A DNA stretch of 22,172 nt from Baffinella frigidus (lineage: Eukaryota > Cryptophyceae > Cryptomonadales > Baffinellaceae). The position numbers and the translations under genes are program-made. Below are positions 15,361 through 22,172 of the stretch, one piece after another. Under the pieces are notes generated by a model, which saw only the letters and a list, made by a program, of their open reading frames with translations, was not told the origin of the DNA and did no database searches. The stretch is taken from the NCBI GenBank assembly GCA_026770585.1, contig MU646328.1:842109-864280 (forward strand), written 5' to 3'. Every line of letters begins with the position of its first letter. Position 1 is the first letter of the stretch.

Positions 15361-15590
15361 GCGTGTCAATGCCTCGCCACCACACCCAAGGGATGCATAT
15401 GAGTGTGGCGTGGCACTGCCTCGCCACACCAAGTGATGCAGAGGCGCGTGGCACTGCCCCGTCGATAGGTGTGTCACTGCCTCGCCACCACATCCAAGAC
15501 ACGCGATTCCCCTCAAGCCGCAACCCTAATCCAGATCCTCCGTGTGCACACGACACTGCCTCGCCACCACACTAAGGGATGCCCCTCAAC
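15361..15590 (+). repeat. Imperfect tandem repeat with CTGCCTCGCCACCACAC core
   Basis: Units of roughly 35 to 60 bases share GTGGCACTGCCTCGCCACCAC and AAGGGATGC-like blocks; about five copies lie here and one more at 15893-15925. Open frames through the repeat are not supported by conserved reading frame. From 15147 to 15360 I see nothing else. Confidence 0.6.
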
Positions 15591-15599
15591 CCGACCTCC

Positions 15600-15721
15600 T
15601 ACAGGGGTACCTCGCTCATAAGAAACCGCCACCCCCCTAGGGACCACCGTAGGGCCCTAGGCGTAGTCCTACTGTAGGGACCTAGGGGGTGGAAGTTTCT
15701 TATCAGCGAGGTAGCCCTGTA
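15600..15721. mobile_element. MITE family 1 copy with TA borders
   Basis: Ends TACAGGGGTACCTCGCTCAT and ATCAGCGAGGTAGCCCTGTA. A complete, un-nested copy that shows the basic 122-base size including both TA. Confidence 0.88.
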
Positions 15722-16123
15722 ACCCTAATCTCCGTGTGCACAAGTTGACCAGGTTATTTTGCGAGGTACCCAAGCAGGTGAGAGAATGCATGGGGTCCTA
15801 GCGGCCCGCGGCACTTCCCATTTCGTGTATGTCGAGCAACCAATCCTGCAGAATTTCATACAGGATCCCCACCGTGCCACGTCTATCGAAAGATGTGGCA
15901 CTGACTCGCCACCACACGAAGTGATGCCCCTCCGTGTACATGCACACAGTGTTGTTTTGCGACCGCTGTATGCAACAACCGCTTCGAGGAGAGAACTGCA
16001 CGCTGTTCTCCTCCTCACGCGTGACCCCTTTTTCTAGACGATCCTTTCGGCCGCCAAAGAGGACCACGACGCCCCCATCGAGCTACGCTGCCGTAGACTC
16101 TTTAATACCCCGCAGTGGGATAT

Positions 16124-18044
16124 TTACAGGAACTCGACCGGGCCCTTGGACTCGTAGGTGGAGGACGCCTGCAACAGGCACGGGTTCCGAGTCAGCGACT
16201 GCCACCGGAGCGAAGCGCTGTGAAAACCAGGGCGGCCAGGTTTGAATGGTGCAGACTTTCCTCTACATTGAAAACTAGGGCTTCCAGGTTTGAATGGTGC
16301 AGACTTGCCTCTACACAGCGCATCGTTGCTTTCTTTGACAGGAAGGGGATGCTTGAAAAGTGGGCCGCCGATGTGAGGTGAAACGTGGGCCGCCGAGGTG
16401 AGGGTGACACCTTGTGGAAGTCGCCCATGACCGAGGCCGCGGAGGGCATCTGGAAGGGAGCGGGGGAGTCGTACTCGGAGATGTTCTTGTTGCGAAGGTT
16501 GGTGAACATCTGCCAGCACACCCGATGCAGTCAGCAACGGGGGACGGGAAATGGAAGCTCGCCGCACCACGCACCACGAATTCCAATGTCCACTTGTGCC
16601 GCACCCGAGGCCTCCAGCAACCCCAGCAGATACGGGACCGCCGGCGCCTCTTGCACACAACCCTGCACAGCCGAACCCGAGGGCTCCAGCAGATACGGGT
16701 TCGCTGGCATTTCCACACAAATCTGCGGCTGACCCAGCTGCTCGCCTCCTTTGCCTCCGTCCCTGCCCCGCCTGTGGACGGGCGGCCCTAATTTTCCGGC
16801 CAATGTGGCGAAGGGCATGCCCAGCTGGCGAACCGTTCACGCAAACTAAGGTCATCCTGCCCCCTTGGGTCGAAAAGTTGGGGCGAAACAGGCGGCGCGC
16901 CATTACCTCGAAGGAAAATCTGTCTCTTCGCGAGTTGACTGAATTCAAAAGTAACTTTCTTTACAAAAGTTGAGGCCCAAAAGTTGAAATGATTTTCTCT
17001 CGCCTGGGCACCTTTTTCCCTCCTTTTCGCCACTCCCAGCCTCCCCTCCGTCGCCGCTCGCTGACGTCTCGCAGCCCACGCGGATTTTGGCGGGAAGCTC
17101 CTTTGAATCCTAGGAATCCCTCACGGCCCTTCTTTTGGTCGTGCCCGAAATGCTCAAACACCCGGAAAATCCAGAGGGCATTTTCCGGGTTTTTCGAGAA
17201 TCATTCTTTTGCAAAACCCGGAAAACGATTTCCCGGATTTCCCACTGTGGACTTTTCGGGAAGTGGCGCGGGGCCCTTGAAAGAATCGTTTCATTGCGCG
17301 GGGGCCCGCCCGCCCGCCTGCCCGCCCGATGCACCGTCGCGACCGCGCGCCCCCGCCCCCGCGCGGGGGGGCTGCCCGGAAAACACGACTCTTGGAACCA
17401 TTGCCCGGAAAATCCCATTGGATTTTCCGGGATTCTCGAGCCCGGAAAATCCAGCTCGAAGTTCGGCTCGAAATTCCGGGCAATGGCTCCAAGAAAACGC
17501 CGGTTTTTCCGGGTATTTGGGAAATCCGGGTGTTTGAAGGGGGCAAAAGAAGGGCCGTCATTACGAGCCGACTCATCATATGGGTAGTGGCAGTATCTTG
17601 CCTTAGACTTCGACCGGTGATAACGCGGATTCTTAGTCTAAGCTCGCCTCAATTCTGCGCCGTGCATTTCTCTTTCGAATAAAGTCAATAAGTGTCAATA
17701 AGTGAAAGAGTTTGTGCGCAATCATAGTCGAATGAGTAAGGCAGTACTGATCCTTGCTTGGAGATGGCACGGGCTGACACCGACAATCCTGTCTAAATAA
17801 AACGAAATAACGAAATAACGAAATAGCAATCTAGGGGGAAAAAAGCAAAAATGCTTTCTGCAGAGGCTAGCCTGGGAAGGGGATAGAGTGGAGACTCTCA
17901 AACTTGACTGATCACACCCCGCGCCCGCCCCCCCCCCCACACACAGTCCCTCTCACCTTTTGGACTCTGACTTCCTCTTCTGGGGGATATCCGTGGCAGA
18001 AGCTCTTGAACTTCAACCATGGGATACCATGACCTTCATAAAGG
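16124..18044 (-). CDS. 3' exons of a minus-strand gene of unknown function
   Basis: The terminal exon (16168-16124, after acceptor CTGTTGCAG) encodes ASSTYESKGPVEFL and stop TAA; every codon except the stop ends in G or C. The preceding exon (16509-16411, CAG acceptor, donor AAG|GTGTCAC) encodes MFTNLRNKNISEYDSP and then APFQMPSAASVMGDFHK, again with strong GC3. Both join in phase 0. A possible exon further upstream (18044-17957, LYEGHGIPWLKFKSF and onward to donor AAAG|GTGAGAGG) is phase-compatible but has weaker codon bias and is uncertain. I do not recognise the family. An alternative frame on the plus strand over 16411-16509 lacks splice sites and codon bias. The intron between the last two exons contains a tandem duplication (16217-16313). 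Confidence 0.55.
16217..16313. repeat. Tandem duplication of about 45 bases
   Basis: Two successive units share CAGGTTTGAATGGTGCAGAC and TTCCTCTACA-like parts. They lie in the last intron of the minus-strand gene. A second small duplication follows (GTGGGCCGCCGAxGTGAGG, about 16361 and 16386). Confidence 0.7.
16596..16730. repeat. Tandem imperfect repeat of about 60 bases
   Basis: Two units share CCGAGGxCTCCAGCA, CAGATACGGG and CACACAA blocks. Both strands are open in several frames here, but no frame is supported over the others, so I leave it uncoded. Confidence 0.5.
17123..17558. mobile_element. 436-bp foldback element with ACGGCCCTTCTTTTG ends
   Basis: The outer ends are ACGGCCCTTCTTTTG and CAAAAGAAGGGCCGT, followed inward by CAAACACCCGGAAAATCC and its inverted partner GGGAAATCCGGGTGTTTG. 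The motif CCCGGAAAA recurs several times in both orientations, so internal hairpins are many. The centre is very GC-rich (17296-17380). A long open frame crosses it, but the palindromic structure explains that frame. Confidence 0.7.
17770..17832. repeat. Short A-rich tandem repeat
   Basis: Three GAAATAACGAAATA-like units follow TAAATAAAAC. A nearby AATAAAGTCAATAAGTG (17680-17700) contains AATAAA, but no gene end was tied to it. Confidence 0.5.
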
Positions 18045-18135
18045 CTGACTTGTGTTCAGTGTGTGTGCGAGCGCGATCCTTTTGGATTCACTCAAACACC
18101 CCAAGAGAACCACCCTCCATCCCCTTCTCACGAGC

Positions 18136-18276
18136 CTTTCTCTGCAGATCCTTTCTATGGAAGGGCGTGTCGTTGGGCCATGTTGGGAGAAATTAAAACC
18201 TAAAGGACCTGAAGGTCCTTTCTACGGAAGGGCGTGTCGTTGGCATATGTTGGGCGAAATAAAAACCTGAAGGACC
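18136..18276 (+). repeat. Dispersed repeat (GGAAGGGCGTGTCGTTGG), tandem pair
   Basis: The unit GGAAGGGCGTGTCGTTGG, followed by CATGTTGGG and AAAACCTxAAGGACCTGAAG, occurs twice here. A single inverted copy lies at 20611-20692, about 80 bases long. A related AAAAATGCTTTCTGCAGA piece occurs near 17848. Translation gives peptides such as EGRVVGPCWE, a likely source of spurious predicted proteins. Confidence 0.75.
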
Positions 18277-18319
18277 TGAAGGGCGAAAAGCTCATGGACC
18301 TTTCGCGACGCTGCTGCAC

Positions 18320-18810
18320 ATGTTTATAAATAGTGTCTTCGCGAAACGTAGAGCTTTTTTTCGTTCGGGGGCGGAGCGACGTTGCGATTCCACTGAGAGA
18401 CGTACGCACGGGTTGTGTGACTCTGCTGAGGGACGTAAGTACACCGCCGCCTGGTGCTCGGCGTGTAAAGAACCAAAGAGCCCGGTCGCCTGCCCAGTCG
18501 CCTAGTCTCAGCACATGGCGGCAGCCCTCCTTGTTCCACGCCCCGCGCTCTGGAGTGCGGCGCGGGAAGGACGGAGGAGGTGCGTCGGCGGATCGCGGAC
18601 GTGCTTTCCAAGATCAAAGCCGGAACTACTCCGGGGGACGTTGCGTCCGCCGAGTCGCACCACCAGACCGCGGCGATGCTCCAGGCAGAGGCAGTGCGCA
18701 GGGCCCAGTGCGAGGCGTTCGCCTCAGGGCAGCTGGAGCGGCTGGGGGCGGGGACGTGGGTGCGGGAGCTTGATCCGGGGGTGGTGCGGATGGTGCTGGA
18801 GCAAGTGTGA
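18320..18810 (+). CDS. Small plus-strand gene, helical C-terminus, function unknown
   Basis: The exon ending at stop TGA 18808-18810 has strong GC3 and encodes VRRRIADVLSKIKAG, then SHHQTAAMLQAEAVRRAQ, and ends DPGVVRMVLEQV; it looks alpha-helical. An acceptor TAGTCTCAG ends at 18511. Upstream, a consensus donor GTAAGT (18435) and ATG 18320 give a phase-compatible first exon (18320-18434), for 137 residues in total. That first exon is Arg/Cys-rich and doubtful: a TATAAATA box at 18323 overlaps it and might instead be the promoter of a different start. I do not recognise the family. The terminal exon is much better supported than the first. Confidence 0.45.
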
Positions 18811-19047
18811 AGGGTGCGGCGCGCGGCCGTGGTTGTAGCCACGAAAACGCTGTGCATTCGAAAAGTGGTGTCGCAATGACGAGCGTCTCTCCTTCACACC
18901 GAGGTTCTTGGAGTTTCGTTCTCGGCAGGGAATACATGGTGGTCACGTTGCATGTGATCAAAATCAATTCGTGTTTTCTTTCAGGCCCGTGCTCAGCCGG
19001 GGAGAAGATGTGTGAGAGTGCTCGTCTTTGATGTTAAACAATCCTTC
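18811..19047. other. No feature recognised
   Basis: Unique sequence between the small plus-strand gene and the foldback at 19048. No exon, repeat or RNA gene could be supported. Confidence 0.4.
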
Positions 19048-19208
19048 CCACACAGCGGGCTTCAAAGGGATTTTGAAACACCCCTAAGCGATAAGACCTA
19101 AAACCCTACGGCAAGCAACCCGTAGGGACATATGGGGGTTTCTTTGAATAAGGTGACGGAAACTCGGGCATTTCCTGCCCGAAAATCTTTTCGTAGCTCG
19201 CTGTGTGG
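19048..19208. mobile_element. Foldback element with CCACACAGCGG ends, copy 2 (reversed)
   Basis: Ends CCACACAGCGGGCTTCAAAG and a right end GTAGCTCGCTGTGTGG. The interior is the reverse of the copies at 8921 and 21596 (it contains GCGATAAGACCTA, the complement of their TAGGTCTTATCGC). Confidence 0.85.
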
Positions 19209-19259
19209 ACTCTCGTGCGAGTTGCAATACCCGGATATCCCGTGAGTGGCGATGGGGCC

Positions 19260-19650
19260 ATTAGGTCCTTTAGGTTCTTCGAGCTTCCAACATAGGCGGA
19301 CACCGGAACTGGTTCTGCAGAAAATCCATGCTTCCGTACTCGACCCCCAGCAGGTCGTAACCCCCTACTTAGTACCTATATCCCTTGAGTGGCGAGGGGG
19401 TCGAATTCGACCCCCAAGAGGTCCTAGGCAGGTCCTAGGGCCCTACCGTACATGTAGGGCGTATGCGCCTACTCGCCAGTTAAGGGATAGGCCTGGGCAT
19501 GAGTGTATGAGGCCAATCGCCACTTCAGGAAAAGTCGAGCTACTGGCCCCCGAGGCGGGCTCGTACTAGACTCCTCACATCCTTTAGGTCCTCTAGGTTC
19601 TTCGAGCTCCCATCATAGGCGGACGGCGGACACCGGAACTGGTTTTGTAA
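19260..19650 (+). repeat. Direct repeat TTTAGGTTCTTCGAGCT, two copies around a family 2 MITE
   Basis: About 65 bases at 19260-19322 and again at 19580-19650 share GGTTCTTCGAGCT, ATAGGCGGACACCGGAACTG and GTTxTGxAGA. A family 2 MITE (19379-19489) lies between. Translation gives GPLGSSSFQHRRTPELVL-like peptides, with no evidence of real coding. Confidence 0.7.
19379..19489. mobile_element. MITE family 2 copy
   Basis: Ends TATCCCTTGAGTGGC and AGTTAAGGGATA, core GGTCCTAGGCAGGTCCTAGG. It carries a perfect inner palindrome GGGGGTCGAATTCGACCCCC. From 19651 to 20150 there is only a partial reversed family 2 copy (19893-19984) and otherwise nothing I can assign. Confidence 0.85.
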
Positions 19651-20150
19651 GATGTGTCAGAGTACAGGGGTTACTCGAAATGAAGGACACGCACCGCCCT
19701 ATCTGAGAGGCAGCACCGCGCTGCAGAAAACCCCCGATATAGGACTCACCCTTGGATCCCTTTTCCCCTGAGGCGGGCCCATCCCGGACCCGGTCCTCAC
19801 ACCCTAGAGTGGCTCTATCCCTAGGCAAAAACCTAACGGCACGCGTGTTTGCCAGAACCTTCTGCATCGCAGCGAGCCTTCTCACATTCTTGTATCCCTT
19901 GATTGGCGAATAGGTTTACGCCCTACATGTACTGTAAGGCCCCAGGACCTGCCTAGGACCTCTTGGCAGTCAATTTTAACCGACTCGAATTCTTTGAGAC
20001 CCGGAACCAACCTTCGCTACTAGATGAGACCCCGCATGGGAGAAGAGAGGCCGCAGAGGCCAAGGCCCGACACACAAGCGAGACAAAAGATACCTTCATT
20101 AGTCAACCACCGAGGCTCGTCACCTGTCCGACCCAGGCTTCACATTATTG

Positions 20151-20275
20151 TACAGGGGTACCTCGCTCAGAAGAAACGACCAACCCCCTAGGATCACCAT
20201 AGGGCCCTAGGCATGGGCCTACTGTAGGGTCCTAGGGGGGGGGGGGCGGTTTCTTATGAGCGAGGTACCCCTGTA
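20151..20275. mobile_element. MITE family 1 copy
   Basis: Ends TACAGGGGTACCTCGCTCAG and ATGAGCGAGGTACCCCTGTA, with a long G run before the right arm. It is followed three bases later by a family 2 MITE. Confidence 0.88.
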
Positions 20276-20278
20276 TGA

Positions 20279-20383
20279 TACCCCTTAAGTAGCGAGGGGG
20301 TCTTAAAGGACCCCCTACAGGTCCTAGGCAGGTCCTAGGGCCCTACGGTAGGGTGTATGGGCCTACTCGCAAATTAAGGGATA
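20279..20383. mobile_element. MITE family 2 copy
   Basis: Ends TACCCCTTAAGTAGC and AAATTAAGGGATA, core GGTCCTAGGCAGGTCCTAGG. An inner hairpin GGGGGTCTTAAAGGACCCCC is visible. Confidence 0.82.
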
Positions 20384-20458
20384 CGCACACTGCACACACA
20401 GGCGGGAGCGATCTTTATTGAAATCAACACGGCCGCCATGCATGCCCCCCAGGGAGGC

Positions 20459-20580
20459 TACAGGGGAACCTCGCTCATAAGAAACCGCCTCCTCCTAGGA
20501 CCCTACAGTAGGCCTATGCCTAGGGCCCTATGGTGGTCCTAGGGGGGGCGGCGGTTTCTTGTGTGCGAGGTACCCCTGTA
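20459..20580. mobile_element. MITE family 1 copy
   Basis: Ends TACAGGGGAACCTCGCTCAT and TGTGCGAGGTACCCCTGTA, 122 bases including both TA. The interior is in the opposite order to the copy at 20151. Confidence 0.88.
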
Positions 20581-20610
20581 GCTTGCTCGCCTACGCGTAC
20601 GCCGCAGTGA

Positions 20611-20692
20611 GCCTTTAGGTCCTTTAGGTTTTAAGTTCTCCCAACATGGCCCAACGACACGCCCTTCCGTAGCAAGGATCTGCAGAGAAAGC
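20611..20692 (-). repeat. Inverted copy of the GGAAGGGCGTGTCGTTGG dispersed repeat
   Basis: Reverse complement of 18136-18216 with few differences; see that entry. It lies downstream of the HMG-CoA synthase stop codon. Confidence 0.8.
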
Positions 20693-20824
20693 ATTTTTGC
20701 TTTCGGATCATGTGCGCACAACCTGGACAGGCCCGCTTCGGGCCGAGCAGGCAGTGAGCCAGCGAGGCTCATAACCTCGGGACCGGCCCGCGTCTGGACG
20801 AGCGAGGGTGCTCGCGTCCCAGGA

Positions 20825-22172
20825 TCAGCGGCGCACGCAGCGCACAAGAGAGCGCGCGGCAGCGGCGGCCACGCGAGGAGCCGCCGTGTGCATGGAGCGC
20901 GCGGAGGGGGTTGGCATGCGGGCGTGGAACCTGGGTTGCGGTTTGGGGTTTGGGGTTTTGGGTTTTGGGTTTTGGGTTTTGGGTTTTGGGTTTAGGTTTT
21001 GGGTTTAGGGTTTAGGGGTCAGGGTTAAGGGTTAAGGGTTAAGGGTTAAGGGTTAAGGGTTTGGGGTTTAAAGGGTAGGGTGTACGCACGCTTTCTGGCC
21101 GTAGTTGATGGTGTTGCGGAAGGGCGAGAGCGCCACGCGGTCGTACGTGCGTCGCCCGTGCTCGTCCACCTATCGCACATTCAGGGTTAAGGATTTGGGG
21201 TTTAATTACGGGCCTAATTTAATTTAATTAGGGCCCTAAATAAATGAAAGGCCCGTAGTCCACTGTGTGGTAGGGAGTGTGTCGTTGCTCGCGAGTAACC
21301 CCTGTGGGCTGAGGAGTCTCCACACAGTGCACTGCTGGCCAGAAGATTTTGTATTAGCCAACTTTGAAAAAAATGGGAGAGAGGTAGTAAAATGGACACC
21401 CCTAGGGCGTTTTGGATTCTGAAGTGGACAGTTTCAAGGGGGGTTGACTTGAGCAACAAATCCTGGCTAGCAGAGCAGTGGGATTCGAAGGAGATTTTGT
21501 CGAAAACCCGGCCGAAATATCGGTTATTTAAATACTTGTTCCAGCAATCCAACAATTAGTACCGCGAAGCAAAATGGACCGAACTACGAAGCCCACCACA
21601 CAGAGGGCTACGAAGGAATTTTCGGGCACTCAGTGCCCGGGTTTCCGTTACCTTATCTGTAGGACCCCCCCTATGCCCCTACGGGTTGCCTACCGTAGGG
21701 TCCTAGGTCTTATCGCTTAGGGGTTATTCAAAATCCCTCCGAAGTCCGCTGTGTGGTGTGAGGCATGGGGGCCAACCTGCTTGAGGTAGTAGGTTCCCGG
21801 GAAAAGCTCCTTCTTGTCGCTATCCGGAGACCACCTGGCGGCAAGTGGCGCGGGTCAAATTCTGGCCACATGAGGTCAAAAGATGGCCCCATGAGGTCAA
21901 AAGACTCCACTTTTAAGACTCCACTTTTGAGGGCTGCCACTGAACCGAGGCGGGCTCGTCTTAAGGCTCATCTAGACTTTCGGAAAGTCAACTTGCCAAG
22001 GGACAAGTTGACTTGAGGTAGGTGCCCGGGAAAAGCTCCTTCTTGTCGCTGTCCGGGGACCACCTGCACCGAGCTTTAGACCGTTATACATATATATTCA
22101 TATATATCTATACCTACATATAAGACCTATATATAAGATATATATATACATGTATATATACATATATATATA
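20825..22172 (-). CDS. 3-hydroxy-3-methylglutaryl-CoA synthase, C-terminal exons (partial)
   Basis: Three exons join in phase on the minus strand: 21834-21777 (after GCCAG, donor CAG|GTTGGC), 21169-21090 (donor GC|GTGCGTAC) and 20930-20825 (after AACCCAG, stop TGA). The first two read WSPDSDKKELFPGTYYLKQ and then VDEHGRRTYDR, matching the conserved C-terminal part of eukaryotic HMG-CoA synthase (pattern FxGTxYLxxVDxxxRRxY). The enzyme condenses acetyl-CoA with acetoacetyl-CoA in the mevalonate pathway; the catalytic Cys, Glu and His lie upstream, outside the window. After RRTYDR the protein continues about 50 residues as a tail rich in Ala and Arg (PRVAAAAARSLV near the end), not part of the conserved core. 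About 80 residues are visible. The intron before the last exon is telomere-like; the one before it holds a CCACACAG foldback. Confidence 0.8.
20938..21080. repeat. Telomere-like array in the last HMG-CoA synthase intron
   Basis: GGGTTTT units, then GGGTTTA and GGGTTAA units. On the coding strand this is CCCAAAA/CCCTAAA DNA and makes up essentially the whole intron between the last two exons. Confidence 0.85.
21205..21330. repeat. Two small inverted repeats in an HMG-CoA synthase intron
   Basis: TACGGGCCTAATTTAA and its inverted partner AAGGCCCGTA enclose an AT-rich 50 bases (21207-21257). Directly after it, CCACTGTGTGG (21259) pairs with CCACACAGTG (about 21320), a short element with ends like those of the CCACACAG family. 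Confidence 0.6.
21596..21756. mobile_element. Foldback element with CCACACAG ends, copy 3
   Basis: Ends CCACACAGAGGGCTACGAAG and CTCCGAAGTCCGCTGTGTGG. The interior is close to copy 1 at 8921. Its right end is 21 bases from the donor side of the HMG-CoA synthase exon at 21777. Confidence 0.85.
22012..22063 (-). pseudogene. Partial second copy of an HMG-CoA synthase exon
   Basis: On the minus strand, after acceptor GGTGCAG, the sequence encodes WSPDSDKKELFPGTYLK, matching the intact exon at 21834-21777 except for a lost TAC codon, and then breaks off without a donor. It lies upstream of the intact exon. The break coincides with a perfect 11-base hairpin (21985-22014). Splicing into this copy would give a frame that ends within a few codons. 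Confidence 0.75.
22077..22172. repeat. AT microsatellite
   Basis: Imperfect (AT)n with occasional C or G, running to the edge of the window. Confidence 0.9.

Noticed and set aside
16124-16948. 274-codon open frame on the minus strand
   Set aside because: Only its last 15 codons coincide with a supported exon. The rest crosses a tandem duplication and a neighbouring exon in the wrong frame and is Arg-rich, as expected for non-coding GC-rich DNA.
18515-18838. Arg/Gly-rich 107-codon frame starting at an ATG
   Set aside because: It overlaps the exon with strong GC3 in another frame; its composition is typical of a shadow frame.
1-22172. tRNA or rRNA genes, autonomous transposase, prokaryotic operon structure
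   Set aside because: I looked for cloverleaf arms, rRNA-like conserved blocks, transposase motifs and Shine-Dalgarno-led gene runs and found none that could be supported.

Overview
The window is eukaryotic nuclear DNA with split genes. GT-AG introns (donors mostly GTGAG, GTGCG, GTTxGG or GTAAC) separate short GC-rich exons, many of 24 to 137 bases. Introns are filled with degenerate telomere-like repeats of the (CCCTAAA)n type and with short foldback elements. Together with genes carrying hydrophobic leaders this suggests a microalga or related protist. My best guess is a cryptophyte, because the peptide strings these repeats encode remind me of predicted proteins from that group; this rests on memory and is not certain. 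One 100-base N gap (11983-12082) marks a scaffold join.

Four or five genes are visible. (1) A minus-strand gene starts at 2722 with a signal-peptide-like exon and runs left through exons at 2499-2252 and 1864-1728; its 3' end was not found. (2) Divergent from it, with 285 bases between the start codons, a plus-strand gene (3008-13784) can be assembled into 11 phase-compatible exons giving a 351-residue protein. It is a tyrosine/phosphoinositide phosphatase of the LipA/MptpB type (Y_phosphatase3), with loop CTAGKDR. (3) A minus-strand gene of unknown function ends at 16124. (4) A small plus-strand gene of unknown function ends at 18810. (5) The last three exons of a 3-hydroxy-3-methylglutaryl-CoA synthase (mevalonate pathway) lie on the minus strand, 21834-20825, and the gene continues off the right edge.

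The striking property is repeated duplication of exon edges. In gene 2 the 3' end of exon 4, the catalytic exon 7, exon 8 and the terminal exon 11 each occur as one intact exon plus two to five decayed or partial copies. These usually keep the adjoining splice site. Gene 1 exon 3 shows the same (five extra ends) and the HMG-CoA synthase exon has one partial second copy. Many copies lie in telomere-like arrays, and two sit against perfect hairpins.

From 12.6 to 22 kb, and in several introns, the DNA is crowded with miniature foldback elements in at least six families. Some are nested. Three insertions fall inside duplicated segments, so the paralogous copies act as natural empty sites. They show a TA target duplication for one family and a 4-base duplication for another.
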